Below are positions 50,881 through 59,359 of a stretch of DNA of 64,000 nucleotides, piece after piece. How positions within the stretch are numbered: position 1 is the stretch's first letter; the number at the start of each line of letters is the position of its first letter. Source of the stretch: Micromonospora sp. HNM0581 (lineage in GTDB: Bacteria; Actinomycetota; Actinomycetes; Mycobacteriales; Micromonosporaceae); assembly GCF_012726175.1 (NCBI RefSeq), contig NZ_JAASAD010000019.1, positions 1-64,000 of the forward strand, written 5' to 3'. The position numbers and the translations under genes are program-made. A model generated the notes under the pieces. It saw nothing but the letters and a program-made list of their open reading frames with translations. It was not told the DNA's origin and made no database searches.

Positions 50881-52140
50881 TCAGAGTCGGGCCAACCAAC
50901 CCCCGGGGCGGGCGATGATCCGGCGTACCACCGAACCGGCCGCGCCGACCGCGGCGGCCGTGGCGCCGAGGGTGGCCGGCCGGACCGTGACCGGCGACCA
51001 GGCAGCGGTGAGTACCCGGCGTTCGATCTCGGCGAGCACGGGCGGTCGGAGCCAGCCGGTGAGTGGGGCGTAGCCTCCGCCGAGGACCACTGTGTCGAGG
51101 TCCAGCAGGTTGACCACGCTTGCCACGGTGACCCCGATCGCCGTGCCGGCCTCGGTCAGGGCGCGTAGCACGGCGGGATGTTCGGCAGCGGCCAGCTCGG
51201 TCAGCCGGGTCGACGCCCGGTCGGCGGGCAGGTCGGCTCCGACCAGGCCGGCGGCGGAGAGGATGGCCTCCTGACCGGCGTAGAGTTCCAGGCAGCCTCG
51301 ACCGCCGCAGCGGCAGGTCGGTCCGTCCGGCCGGACCGGAATGTGCCCGATTTCCCCGCTCCAACCACGGGTGCCCCGGAACAACGCGCCGTCGAGGACG
51401 ATGCCTGCGCCGATGCCGACTTCACCGGAGATGTGCAGGAAGCTGCCCGGTGCGGCACCGGCGTGCAGCTCACCCAACGCGGCGAGGTTGGCCTCGTTGT
51501 CCACCACCAGCGACGGCACCCCGGCTACCCGCTCGGTAAGCGGGGGGTGGCCGGCCAGTAGTGCCGGCACCGGGACGTCGCGCCAGCCCAGGTTCGGCGC
51601 GAGGCGGACCCGTCCGGCGTCGTCGACCAGGCCGGGCACCCCCAGGGCGGCTCCGACCAGGGTCAGGCCCCGGGCCTCTGCGTCGGCGCGGGCCCGACCG
51701 GCCAGCCCGGCGAGGCGGCTGAGCGCGTCGGCGGGGGAGACGGGCCGCAGGTCGACCCGGTGCACCGTGTGGTGCCGGACCTGACCGGCGAGGTCGATGA
51801 CGCAGGCGGCGAGATAGTCGACGTTGATTTCCAGCCCCAACCCGGCCGGACCGTCGTCGGCAAGCACCAGTCCACGTGCCGGACGACCGGCGCCGGCCCG
51901 CGGCGTCGGGTCCGCCTCGGTGACGAGCCGGCCGGAGACGAGGTCCTCGACCACCGCCGAGACGGTGGCCCGGGTGAGACCGGTGTCGGCGGCCAACGCG
52001 GCCCGCGACGGGGGACGGCGGGCGGCGGCGATGCGTCCGAGCACCAGGGCGAGATTCAGCTCACGCAGGTTGCCTTGACGCACTGCGCCGGAGGGGGCTG
52101 CGGGGGACTTCACCCCTTGACACTGCCACACTGCGGTCAT
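50881..52140 (-). CDS. xylR: ROK-family transcriptional repressor (XylR)
   Basis: A 419-residue repressor. An N-terminal winged HTH (about 22-85, PSRAALAADTGLTRATVSAVVEDLVSGRLV) is joined to a ROK sugar-kinase-like domain with GEVGIGAGIVLDG and GEIGHIPV. The zinc motif CRCGGRGCLELYAG is intact. Divergence from xylA, with a palindrome between them, supports control of xylose use with xylose as inducer. The start codon ATG at 52140 abuts the operator and has no Shine-Dalgarno, so the mRNA may be leaderless; GTG at 52113 is another possibility. The kinase-like domain should bind sugar without phosphorylating it. Confidence 0.91.
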   Translation of the reverse strand: MTAVWQCQGVKSPAAPSGAVRQGNLRELNLALVLGRIAAARRPPSRAALAADTGLTRATVSAVVEDLVSGRLVTEADPTPRAGAGRPARGLVLADDGPAGLGLEINVDYLAACVIDLAGQVRHHTVHRVDLRPVSPADALSRLAGLAGRARADAEARGLTLVGAALGVPGLVDDAGRVRLAPNLGWRDVPVPALLAGHPPLTERVAGVPSLVVDNEANLAALGELHAGAAPGSFLHISGEVGIGAGIVLDGALFRGTRGWSGEIGHIPVRPDGPTCRCGGRGCLELYAGQEAILSAAGLVGADLPADRASTRLTELAAAEHPAVLRALTEAGTAIGVTVASVVNLLDLDTVVLGGGYAPLTGWLRPPVLAEIERRVLTAAWSPVTVRPATLGATAAAVGAAGSVVRRIIARPGGWLARL

Positions 52141-52163
52141 TTAATTCAACCACTGAACAAATT
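52139..52163. promoter_or_regulatory. XylR operator between xylR and xylA
   Basis: ATTTAATTCA and TGAACAAATT form an imperfect inverted repeat around ACCAC, AT-rich in a GC-rich setting. It touches the xylR start codon and lies 26 nt upstream of xylA, the placement expected for a repressor controlling both. Confidence 0.68.
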
Positions 52164-52189
52164 GCGGACGACACCACCGGAGGTCTGCC

Positions 52190-53377
52190 ATGGCACCCCG
52201 TCCCACCCCCACCGACAAGTTCACCTTCGGGCTCTGGACCGTCGGCTGGCAAGGTCGCGACCCGTTCGGCCACACCACCCGAGACGCGCTGGACCCGGTG
52301 GAGTCGGTGCACCGCCTCGCCGAGCTGGGCGCGTACGGTGTCACCTTCCACGACGACGACCTGGTCCCGTTCGGCGCGGACGCCGCCACCCGGGACGCCC
52401 AGATCGCCAGGTTCCGCAAGGCGCTCGACGAGACCGGCATGGTGGTGCCGATGGTCACCACCGACCTGTTCCAGCAGCCGGTCTTCAAGGACGGCGGCTT
52501 CACCAGCAACAACCGTGACGTCCGGCGGTACGCGCTGCGTAAGGTGCTGCGCAACATCGACCTCGCCGCAGAGCTGGGCGCGAAGACCTTCGTCATGTGG
52601 GGCGGCCGGGAGGGCGGCGAGTACGACCTGGCCAAGGACGTCCAGGCCGCACTGGAACGCTACCGTGAGGCGGTCGACCTGCTCTGCCAGTACGTCATCG
52701 ACCGCGGGTACGACCTGCGTTTCGCGCTGGAGCCGAAGCCCAACGAGCCGCGCGGCGACATCCTGCTGCCCACCGTCGGGCACGCCCTGGCGTTCATCTC
52801 CACCCTGGCCCACCCGGAACGGGTCGGCGTGAACCCGGAGGTCGGCCACGAGCAGATGGCCGGGCTGAACTTCGTGCACGGCATCGCCCAGGCGCTCTGG
52901 CAGGGCAAGCTGTTCCACATCGACCTCAACGGCCAACGCGGCATCAAGTACGACCAGGACCTGGTCTTCGGCCACGGCGACCTGCTCAACGCGTTCGCCC
53001 TCGTCGACCTGTTGGAACACGGTGCGCCGGGAGGCGGTCCGGCGTACGACGGGCCGAGGCACTTCGACTACAAGCCGTCCCGTACCGAGGACGTCGACGG
53101 GGTGTGGGCGTCGGCAGCGGCGAACATGAGCACCTACCTGCTGCTCAAGGAGCGGGCCGCAGCGTTCCGGGCCGACCCGGAGGTCGTCGAGGCACTTGCC
53201 ATCAGCAAGGTCGCCGACCTGGCCGTGCCCACCCTCGCCGACGGCGAGGGCTACGCCGAACTGCTCGCCGACACCAGCGCGTTCGAAAAGTTCGACCTCG
53301 AGACGACCGCCGCCAAGGGCTACGGTTTCGTCCGGCTCAACCAGCTCGCCGTCGAGCACGTGCTCGGCGCACGCTGA
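52190..53377 (+). CDS. xylA: Xylose isomerase
   Basis: Converts D-xylose to D-xylulose, and also D-glucose to D-fructose. The 395 residues are typical of the class I actinobacterial enzyme. Catalytic and metal residues are readable: His54 in FHDDDL, Trp137 in MWGGREGGE, Glu181 and Lys183 in LEPKPNEPRGD, NPEVGHEQM, and the metal site FHIDLNGQ. The start ATG 52190 has CCGGAGG about 5 nt upstream. It is the first gene of the xylAB operon and is followed by xylB 10 nt later. It is under the ROK repressor transcribed away from it. Confidence 0.97.
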   Translation: MAPRPTPTDKFTFGLWTVGWQGRDPFGHTTRDALDPVESVHRLAELGAYGVTFHDDDLVPFGADAATRDAQIARFRKALDETGMVVPMVTTDLFQQPVFKDGGFTSNNRDVRRYALRKVLRNIDLAAELGAKTFVMWGGREGGEYDLAKDVQAALERYREAVDLLCQYVIDRGYDLRFALEPKPNEPRGDILLPTVGHALAFISTLAHPERVGVNPEVGHEQMAGLNFVHGIAQALWQGKLFHIDLNGQRGIKYDQDLVFGHGDLLNAFALVDLLEHGAPGGGPAYDGPRHFDYKPSRTEDVDGVWASAAANMSTYLLLKERAAAFRADPEVVEALAISKVADLAVPTLADGEGYAELLADTSAFEKFDLETTAAKGYGFVRLNQLAVEHVLGAR

Positions 53378-53387
53378 GGCGGCCGAC

Positions 53388-54845
53388 ATGCCGCTCGTCG
53401 CCGGGGTGGACTCCTCCACCCAGTCGTGCAAGGTGGTCATCCGGGACGCGGAGACCGGTGCCCTGGTCCGGCAGGGCCGGGCAGCGCACCCCGACGGTAC
53501 CGAGGTCGACCCGTCGGCCTGGTGGTCGGCTCTCCAGGCGGCCATCGACGCCGCCGGTGGACTGACCGACGTCGCCGCGATCTCCGTGGCAGGGCAGCAG
53601 CATGGCATGGTCTGCCTCGACGAAGCCGGTGAGGTGATCCGGCCGGCGCTGCTGTGGAACGACACCCGGTCCGCCGGGGCGGCTGCCGAGCTGGTCCGGG
53701 AGGCGGGCGACGGGCAGGCCGGGCACCGCTTCTGGGCAGATGCGGTGGGCAGCGTACCGGTAGCCAGTTTCACCGTCACCAAGTTGCGTTGGTTGGCCCG
53801 CAACGAACCGGCGAACGCCGCCCGCGTGGCGGCGGTCTGCCTGCCACACGACTGGCTGACCTGGCGGTTGGCGGGCGCCCGCGGGCTGGGGGCACTGCGT
53901 ACCGATCGCAGCGACGCCAGCGGCACCGGCTACTGGTCCCCGGCCACCGGCCGATACCGGCCGGACCTGTTGGAGCGGGCGCTCGGCCGGCTGGTACAAG
54001 TACCGACGGTGCTCGGTCCGGCCGAGGCCGCCGGCAGCTTGGCTCCGGCGGCGCTGCCCGGTGCGATGGCCACCGCTGGTTCCGGCGGGGCGCTGCTCGG
54101 GCCGGGCGCGGGGGACAACGCCGCTGCCGGATTCGGTGTCGGGGCGCGCCCCGGCGACGTGGTGGTGTCGATCGGCACCTCCGGCACGGTCTTCAGCGTC
54201 GCGGACACCCCGGCGGCGGACCCGAGCGGTATCGTCGCCGGCTTCGCCGACGTCACCGGCCGCTTCCTGCCGCTGGTGTGCACACTCAACGCGGCCCGGG
54301 TGCTGGACGCCGCCGCCGCGATGCTGAGGGTGGGGCTGGATGAGCTGGCAGACCTGGCGCTGTCCGCCCCGCCCGGCGCGGACGGGCTCGTCATGGTGCC
54401 GTACCTGGAGGGTGAACGCACCCCGAACCGGCCGGATTCCACCGGTGCGGTGCACGGGCTGACCCTGCGCACTTCGACCCCGGCGCATCTGGCCCGGGCC
54501 GCCGTGGAGGGGATGCTCTGCACCCTCGCCGACGGGCTCGACGCGCTCGCTGCCCAGGGCGCGACCGTACGCCGGGTGATCCTGGTCGGCGGCGGTGCCC
54601 GATCGGCGGCGGTGCGTCGCGTCGCGGCGCAGGTGTTCGGCTGCCCGGTGGTCGCCCCGCCGCCCGGTGAGTACGTTGCCGACGGCGCCGCCCGGCAGGC
54701 GGCGTGGCTGGCTCTCGGCACGGAGGAACCGCCGTCCTGGACACCGTCCGGCACCGAGGAGTACGCCGGTGAGCCGGTGCCCGGCATCCGGGAGCGCTAC
54801 GCGCAGGCCCGGGAACTCCACCTGGACCGGTCACCCCAGGGGTGA
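53388..54845 (+). CDS. xylB: Xylulokinase
   Basis: Phosphorylates D-xylulose to xylulose 5-phosphate, feeding the pentose-phosphate pathway. The 485-residue FGGY kinase has VAGVDSSTQSCK (phosphate 1), the substrate loop VAGQQHGMVCLD, LWNDTRS, the DNAAAGFG motif with the catalytic Asp, SIGTSGTVF, and the adenosine motif LVGGGARSAAVRRVAAQ. The start ATG 53388 is 10 nt after the xylA stop and has GAGGCGGCC upstream. A 17-bp hairpin 33 nt past the stop ends the operon. No xylose transporter is adjacent apart from the MFS gene that follows. Confidence 0.95.
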   Translation: MPLVAGVDSSTQSCKVVIRDAETGALVRQGRAAHPDGTEVDPSAWWSALQAAIDAAGGLTDVAAISVAGQQHGMVCLDEAGEVIRPALLWNDTRSAGAAAELVREAGDGQAGHRFWADAVGSVPVASFTVTKLRWLARNEPANAARVAAVCLPHDWLTWRLAGARGLGALRTDRSDASGTGYWSPATGRYRPDLLERALGRLVQVPTVLGPAEAAGSLAPAALPGAMATAGSGGALLGPGAGDNAAAGFGVGARPGDVVVSIGTSGTVFSVADTPAADPSGIVAGFADVTGRFLPLVCTLNAARVLDAAAAMLRVGLDELADLALSAPPGADGLVMVPYLEGERTPNRPDSTGAVHGLTLRTSTPAHLARAAVEGMLCTLADGLDALAAQGATVRRVILVGGGARSAAVRRVAAQVFGCPVVAPPPGEYVADGAARQAAWLALGTEEPPSWTPSGTEEYAGEPVPGIRERYAQARELHLDRSPQG

Positions 54846-54878
54846 CCAGAGCCGCTCCCGGAGGCGGCTGCCGTCGTT

Positions 54879-54936
54879 GCTCATCCCGGATCGGGAGGCA
54901 TCCCATGCCGAGGGAACCACCCGATCCGGGATGAGC
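54879..54936 (+). terminator. xylAB terminator hairpin
   Basis: Perfect 17-bp arms GCTCATCCCGGATCGGG (54879-54895) and CCCGATCCGGGATGAGC (54920-54936) around a 24-nt spacer. There is no T-tract. It ends 68 nt before the MFS gene start, so it may also act as an attenuator for that gene. Confidence 0.7.
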
Positions 54937-55004
54937 ACCGTCCCGAGTGCGCTGTGGGGTGGCCCGGTGAACAGCTCGGTGACCCGCCCTGATTGGCTGC
55001 CCGC

Positions 55005-56429
55005 ATGACCTCGACCACAGGCGGAACCACGCGGGCGTGGGGCAGGAGCGCGTCGCGTCGGCTCTACAGCGTCGTGGTCTTCGTGCTACTCGCCTCGCTG
55101 GACAACGTGGCGATCGGTCTGGTGCCCCCGCTGTACGGCGCGATCGCCGCATCCTTCGACGTGCCGCAACGGCTGATCGGCCTGGTCACCGCCGTCAGCT
55201 TCCTGGTCAGCGCGGTGGCGGCGGTGGGGTGGGCGTACTTCGGGGACCGCACCAACCGCAAACCACTGCTCATGATCGGCACACTGCTGTGGGCGGCCGG
55301 AACGGGCGGAAGCGCACTGGCCGGGAACTACCCCACCTTCCTGTCCGCGCAACTACTCGCCGCAGTGGGCCTCGGTGCCGTCGGGTCCGTCGGTTACTCG
55401 GTGGTCACCGACCTGATCACGCCCCGCCGGCGGGGCCTGGTGATGAGCTTCTGGGGACTCTCCCAGGGAGCCGGCACGGTGGCCGGCGGCCTCGTCGGCG
55501 GGCTGCTCGGCGCCGTCGACTGGCGTCGCCCGTTCCTCGTGCTCACGGTCGTCGGGTTGGCCGCAACAGCGGCCTACCTGTTCACGTACGACATCCGGCG
55601 CGGCCAGAGCGAGCCGGCACTGGCCGCCGCGCTCGCCACCGGCGACGACTACGACTACCGGATCAGCCGGGCCGACCTGCCCGTCATCCTGGGGCGGCGG
55701 ACCAACCGCTGGCTCATCCTCCAGGGCCTCACCGCGCAGGCCGCCTTCGGTTCGCTCGTCTGGCTGCCGGTGCTCTTCCGCGAACGGGCCGAGGACCAGG
55801 GGTACACCACGGCGACCGCCATCGTGGTGGGTAGCGTCTTCGCCGCGCTGTTCCAACTCGGCGGAGTGTTCTCCATCGTCGGCGGGCTGATCGGCGACGC
55901 GCTGCAACGCCGTACGCCCTCGGGTCGGGCTCTGGTCGCCTCCGTCGGCATCTTCGCCGCGCTTCCGTTCTACCTGGTGCTGTTCTTCGTACCGATGCGC
56001 ATCGACGTGCCCGACGGTGAGGGCAGCGGCGCAATCGTACGGGCGGTACTGGCAAGCGTGGTCGGTGAACCCACGGTCGGGCTGAGCCTGCTCGCCGCAC
56101 TGCTGGCCCTCGCGCTCACCTCGGCGAACTCACCGAACTGGTTCGCGCTCATCGCCGACGTCAACCCGCCGGAGAATCGGGGCACCGTCTACAGCCTCGG
56201 CAACCTGCTGAACGGAGTGGGGCGGGCGGCCGGCAACGGCCTGGTCGGGGTGGCGTTCCACGGCCTGCGGGTTGCCTTCCCGCCGCCGCTGAACTACGCC
56301 GTCGGGCTGGCCGCCTTCCAACTCTTCTTCATCCCCACCGGCGTCATGTACTGGCTCGCAGCCCGTACCTCCCCCAAGGACATCGCGGACGTCCGCAACC
56401 TGCTCCAGACCCGCGCCCAGCAGCCGTAG
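55005..56429 (+). CDS. MFS transporter (spinster-like)
   Basis: A 474-residue membrane protein with about 12 transmembrane helices. The cytoplasmic loop between helices 2 and 3 has YFGDRTNRKPLLMIG, the MFS A-motif. The central loop (about 205-225) carries YDYRISRADLP. The spinster/SPNS-like character comes from DNVAIGLVPPLYGAI in helix 1 and DLITPRRRGLVMSFWGLSQGAGTVAG. The substrate is unknown: sphingolipid or sugar-like molecules are transported by distant relatives, and the xyl operon upstream makes a pentose possible. It has its own start and gap after a hairpin. Start ATG 55005. Confidence 0.87.
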   Translation: MTSTTGGTTRAWGRSASRRLYSVVVFVLLASLDNVAIGLVPPLYGAIAASFDVPQRLIGLVTAVSFLVSAVAAVGWAYFGDRTNRKPLLMIGTLLWAAGTGGSALAGNYPTFLSAQLLAAVGLGAVGSVGYSVVTDLITPRRRGLVMSFWGLSQGAGTVAGGLVGGLLGAVDWRRPFLVLTVVGLAATAAYLFTYDIRRGQSEPALAAALATGDDYDYRISRADLPVILGRRTNRWLILQGLTAQAAFGSLVWLPVLFRERAEDQGYTTATAIVVGSVFAALFQLGGVFSIVGGLIGDALQRRTPSGRALVASVGIFAALPFYLVLFFVPMRIDVPDGEGSGAIVRAVLASVVGEPTVGLSLLAALLALALTSANSPNWFALIADVNPPENRGTVYSLGNLLNGVGRAAGNGLVGVAFHGLRVAFPPPLNYAVGLAAFQLFFIPTGVMYWLAARTSPKDIADVRNLLQTRAQQP

Positions 56430-56434
56430 CCGAA

Positions 56435-56556
56435 GGAAGGGAAGCTCATCGACGCCTCGGCAGAGGACGGGCCCCTCGTCGACCCCGGCGACGGAACGGC
56501 CGGTGACAAGGGGCCCTGCTGTGCACCCGGCGTGACAGGGTGCCCTCCCGTGCAAC
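56435..56556. repeat. Intergenic palindrome region, copy 2 of a dispersed element
   Basis: The start GGAAGGGAAGCTCATCGACG aligns with GGAAGGGCAGCTCACCAACG at 3356 and is followed in both by CCTCG. The rest holds degenerate inverted repeats built on GGGCCCCT and AGGGGCCC. The region lies between the MFS stop and the convergent GH13 stop and probably terminates both. Confidence 0.5.
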
Positions 56557-58203
56557 TCAGTTGGTGTTGATCCAGACGGTGACGTCGGTGGGCACCGAAC
56601 CGTCCTCGTTGAGCGGGCCGCTGCTGTGCACCACCTCGCCCTCGGGTACCGGGGCGGCGGAGGCTGCGAAGTTGGTGAACACCACCAGGTTGCCGTTGCG
56701 GAAGGACAGCACCTCGTCGGTGGAGGAGAGCCACTCCAGGGTGCCTCGACCAAGCCCGTACGCACGGCGCAGCCGCAAAGCCTCCCGGTACAGCTCGTAC
56801 GTCGAGCCGGGCACCCCTCGTTGGCGGTCCAGCGCGTACTCGGCCCAGACCGGTGGCTGCGGCAGCCAACTGGCGTCGGTCGGCCCGAAGCCGTACGAGG
56901 GTGCGTCGGCCTCCCACGGGATGGGCACCCGGCAACCGTCGCGGCCCCGCTGGGTGTGCCCGCTGCGTTCCCAGGTCGGGTCCTGGCGGGCCGCGTCGGG
57001 CAAAGTGGTGTGCTCCGGCAACCCGAGTTCCTCACCCTGGTAGAGATAGGCCGAGCCGGGCAGGGCCAGCATCAGCAGGGTGGCTGCCCGGGCCCGCCGT
57101 AGCCCGGTGGCGGTATCTGGCTGCTCGTCGTCGACACCGATGCCGTTGGGCCGGCGAGCACCGATCGGGAGCCCGAGTCGGGAGGCGTGGCGTACCACGT
57201 CGTGGTTGGAGAGCACCCAGGTGGTGGGCGCACCGACGGCGTCGGTGGCCTCCAGCGAGCGCGTGATCACCGCGTACTGGGCGGGAGCCGTCCAGGCGGC
57301 GAGCAGGTATTCGAAGTTGAACGCCTGGTGCATCTCGTCGGGGCGTACGTAGCGGGCCAGCCGCTCCGCCGGTTCCACCCACGCCTCTGCCACCAGGATC
57401 CGTTCGCCGGGGTAGCCGTCCAGCAGCCGCCGCCACTCGCGGTAGACCTCGTGCACGCCGTCCTGGTCCCACATCGGCGGGCGAGGTTTGTCCGCCTCCT
57501 GCCCGGAGAGGATTTCCTGTGGCTCCTGCCAGTCGGCCAGGTCGGCCTGCTTGACCAGACCGTGCGCAACGTCGACCCGGAAGCCGTCCACGCCGCGGTC
57601 AAGCCAGAACCGCAGCACGTCCAGAAACTCGGCGCGGACCTCGGGATCGTCCCAGTTGAGGTCGGGCTGGGCGGTGTCGAACAGGTGCAGGTACCACTGG
57701 CCGTCGGGAACGCGGGTCCAGGCGGGGCCGCCGAAGACGCTCTGCCAGTCGTTCGGCGGTTCGGCGCCGCCCGGTCCGCGGCCTTCGCGGAAGATGTACC
57801 GTCCCCGTTCGGCGCTGCCCGGCCCGGCGGCCAGCGCGGCCTGGAACCAGGCGTGCGCCGAGGAGGTGTGGTTGGGCACCAGGTCGACGATGACCCGTAG
57901 GCCGTGCGCGTGGGCCCGCCCGATCAGGTCGTCGGCGTCGGCGAGAGTGCCGAACAGCGGCTCGACGTCCCGGTAGTCGGCCACGTCGTACCCGGCGTCG
58001 GCCTGCGGGGACGGATAGAACGGGGACAGCCAGACCGCGTCGACACCCAGTGTTGCCAGATGGTCGAGGCGGGCGGTGATCCCGGGCAGGTCACCGATGC
58101 CGTCGCCACCCGAGTCGGCGAACGAGCGGGGATAGATCTGGTAGATCACCGCCTCCGTCCACCATGAGGCCGCGGGGTTCTGGTGCGTCGCGTCGCGGTT
58201 CAG
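56557..58203 (-). CDS. aglA: GH13 alpha-glucosidase
   Basis: A 548-residue cytoplasmic glycoside hydrolase family 13 enzyme cleaving alpha-1,4 or alpha-1,6 glucosides. Visible conserved regions are DLVPNHTS, GFRVDVAHGL (nucleophile Asp), LVAEAWV (acid/base Glu) and LSNHDVVRH. The first in-frame ATG/GTG/TTG is GTG at 58149, but conserved family residues ASWWTEA lie upstream of it, in the same frame. A CTG at 58203 with GGGAG 6 nt upstream is the best start and gives LNRDATHQNPAASWWTEAVIYQIYPRS. It is the last gene of the alpha-glucoside operon and starts 60 nt after the LacI stop. Confidence 0.9.
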   Translation of the reverse strand: MNRDATHQNPAASWWTEAVIYQIYPRSFADSGGDGIGDLPGITARLDHLATLGVDAVWLSPFYPSPQADAGYDVADYRDVEPLFGTLADADDLIGRAHAHGLRVIVDLVPNHTSSAHAWFQAALAAGPGSAERGRYIFREGRGPGGAEPPNDWQSVFGGPAWTRVPDGQWYLHLFDTAQPDLNWDDPEVRAEFLDVLRFWLDRGVDGFRVDVAHGLVKQADLADWQEPQEILSGQEADKPRPPMWDQDGVHEVYREWRRLLDGYPGERILVAEAWVEPAERLARYVRPDEMHQAFNFEYLLAAWTAPAQYAVITRSLEATDAVGAPTTWVLSNHDVVRHASRLGLPIGARRPNGIGVDDEQPDTATGLRRARAATLLMLALPGSAYLYQGEELGLPEHTTLPDAARQDPTWERSGHTQRGRDGCRVPIPWEADAPSYGFGPTDASWLPQPPVWAEYALDRQRGVPGSTYELYREALRLRRAYGLGRGTLEWLSSTDEVLSFRNGNLVVFTNFAASAAPVPEGEVVHSSGPLNEDGSVPTDVTVWINTN

Positions 58204-58263
58204 GGCGTGCTCCCGTCGTCGAGCCGTCGGGCCGGCGAGCCCGGACGGCGTACTGGCTGTCGT

Positions 58264-59298
58264 TCAGTGTGCCCGGACGGGCGCGGTCGAATCACGCACG
58301 ACCAGCCGAGTGTCCAGGATCACCGAAGGATCTTGTTTGGCCAGGTTCGCGTCGCCGGCCCGTCCACAGAGCGGGTCGAGCAACATCTGCGCCGCCAGCC
58401 GGCCCTGCTCCGCCGCCGGCTGGGCGATGGTGCTCAGTCCCAGTACGCCGGAGAGGGAGTGGTCGTCGATGCCGATCACGCTGACGTCCTGGGGAACCCG
58501 CAGACCGGCCTCGCGCAGCGCGGTGAGGGCACCCATCGCCATCTCGTCGCAGGCGGCGAAGACGGCCGTCGGTGGGTCGCCCCGGCGGAGCAGTTCCTCG
58601 GTGGCCCGGGTGCCGCCGGCGATGTCGAAACTGGACTCCACGTCGAGGCTCGGGTCCGGCGACAATCCGGCCGCGCGTAACGCCTCCTGATGCCCCTGGC
58701 GGCGGTCCAGGTGAGCGCTGAAGGCGAGTTCGTCGTCGGGGTCACCGGAGATGTGCGCGATCCGGCGGTGCCCCAGATCCAGCAGGTGTCGGGTCGCGGT
58801 CCGGGCCGCGGCCACGTCGTCGATGCGTACGCAGGGCCAGCCCGGCACGGTGGTACCTGAGCTGATGGTGACGCCGGGTAGGTCGAGTGCTGCCAGCGCG
58901 GCGACGTCGCTGGTCCGCAGCGGGGTGGCGACCAGCATGATCGCGTCTACCCGCTTGTGCAGGTGGGTGGCGTGCAGGACCCGCTGCCGGTTCTGCTCCC
59001 GCCCACCCAGGTTGTGCAGCAGCAGGTCGTACCCGGCGCGGTGGAAGAACTCCTCAGCCGCCTCGACGACCACGCCGAAGAACCACCGGGTGATCCGGGG
59101 TACCACCACCGCCACGGTGCCGGTCCGGCCGCCGGCCAGCCGTGAGGCGCTCGGCGACACGGCGTACTGTAGCTGCTCGGCTGCGGCGAGCACCCGGCTG
59201 CGGGTCGACGCGGACACGGTCGGCAACCCACGCAGCGCCCGGGAGACGGTCGCCGTGGAGACGCCGGCCAGCCGGGCGACGTCGTCGATTCTGGTCAC
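58264..59298 (-). CDS. LacI-family repressor of the alpha-glucoside operon
   Basis: A 344-residue LacI-family regulator. The HTH IDDVARLAGVSTATVSRALRG spans residues 4-24, with a hinge near RLAGGRTG, and a periplasmic-binding-protein-like ligand domain follows, ending in IGIDDHSLSGVLGLSTIAQP. Its location between the permeases and the GH13 gene points to maltose or another alpha-glucoside as effector. The perfect palindrome ATGCAAGCGCTTGCAT upstream of the binding-protein gene is its likely operator. The start ATG 59298 lies after a hairpin that follows the permease genes. Confidence 0.93.
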   Translation of the reverse strand: MTRIDDVARLAGVSTATVSRALRGLPTVSASTRSRVLAAAEQLQYAVSPSASRLAGGRTGTVAVVVPRITRWFFGVVVEAAEEFFHRAGYDLLLHNLGGREQNRQRVLHATHLHKRVDAIMLVATPLRTSDVAALAALDLPGVTISSGTTVPGWPCVRIDDVAAARTATRHLLDLGHRRIAHISGDPDDELAFSAHLDRRQGHQEALRAAGLSPDPSLDVESSFDIAGGTRATEELLRRGDPPTAVFAACDEMAMGALTALREAGLRVPQDVSVIGIDDHSLSGVLGLSTIAQPAAEQGRLAAQMLLDPLCGRAGDANLAKQDPSVILDTRLVVRDSTAPVRAH

Positions 59299-59320
59299 GA
59301 GGAACCCCGCTCACGTCCCG

Positions 59321-59353
59321 CGTGGTGCCGCCGCCGTGGGCGGCGGCACCACG
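59321..59353 (-). terminator. Hairpin between permease and regulator genes
   Basis: A 15-bp perfect stem (59321-59335 and 59339-59353, loop GTG) that begins 7 nt past the end of the second permease gene. It probably lowers read-through so that the regulator and glucosidase are made at lower levels than the transporter. Confidence 0.72.
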
Positions 59354-59359
59354 GGCGGA

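Noticed and set aside
58255..58267. Partial match GCTGTCGTTCAG to the acyl-CoA motif
   Set aside because: It lies at the LacI stop inside the sugar operon, matches only half of the motif, and has no palindromic partner.
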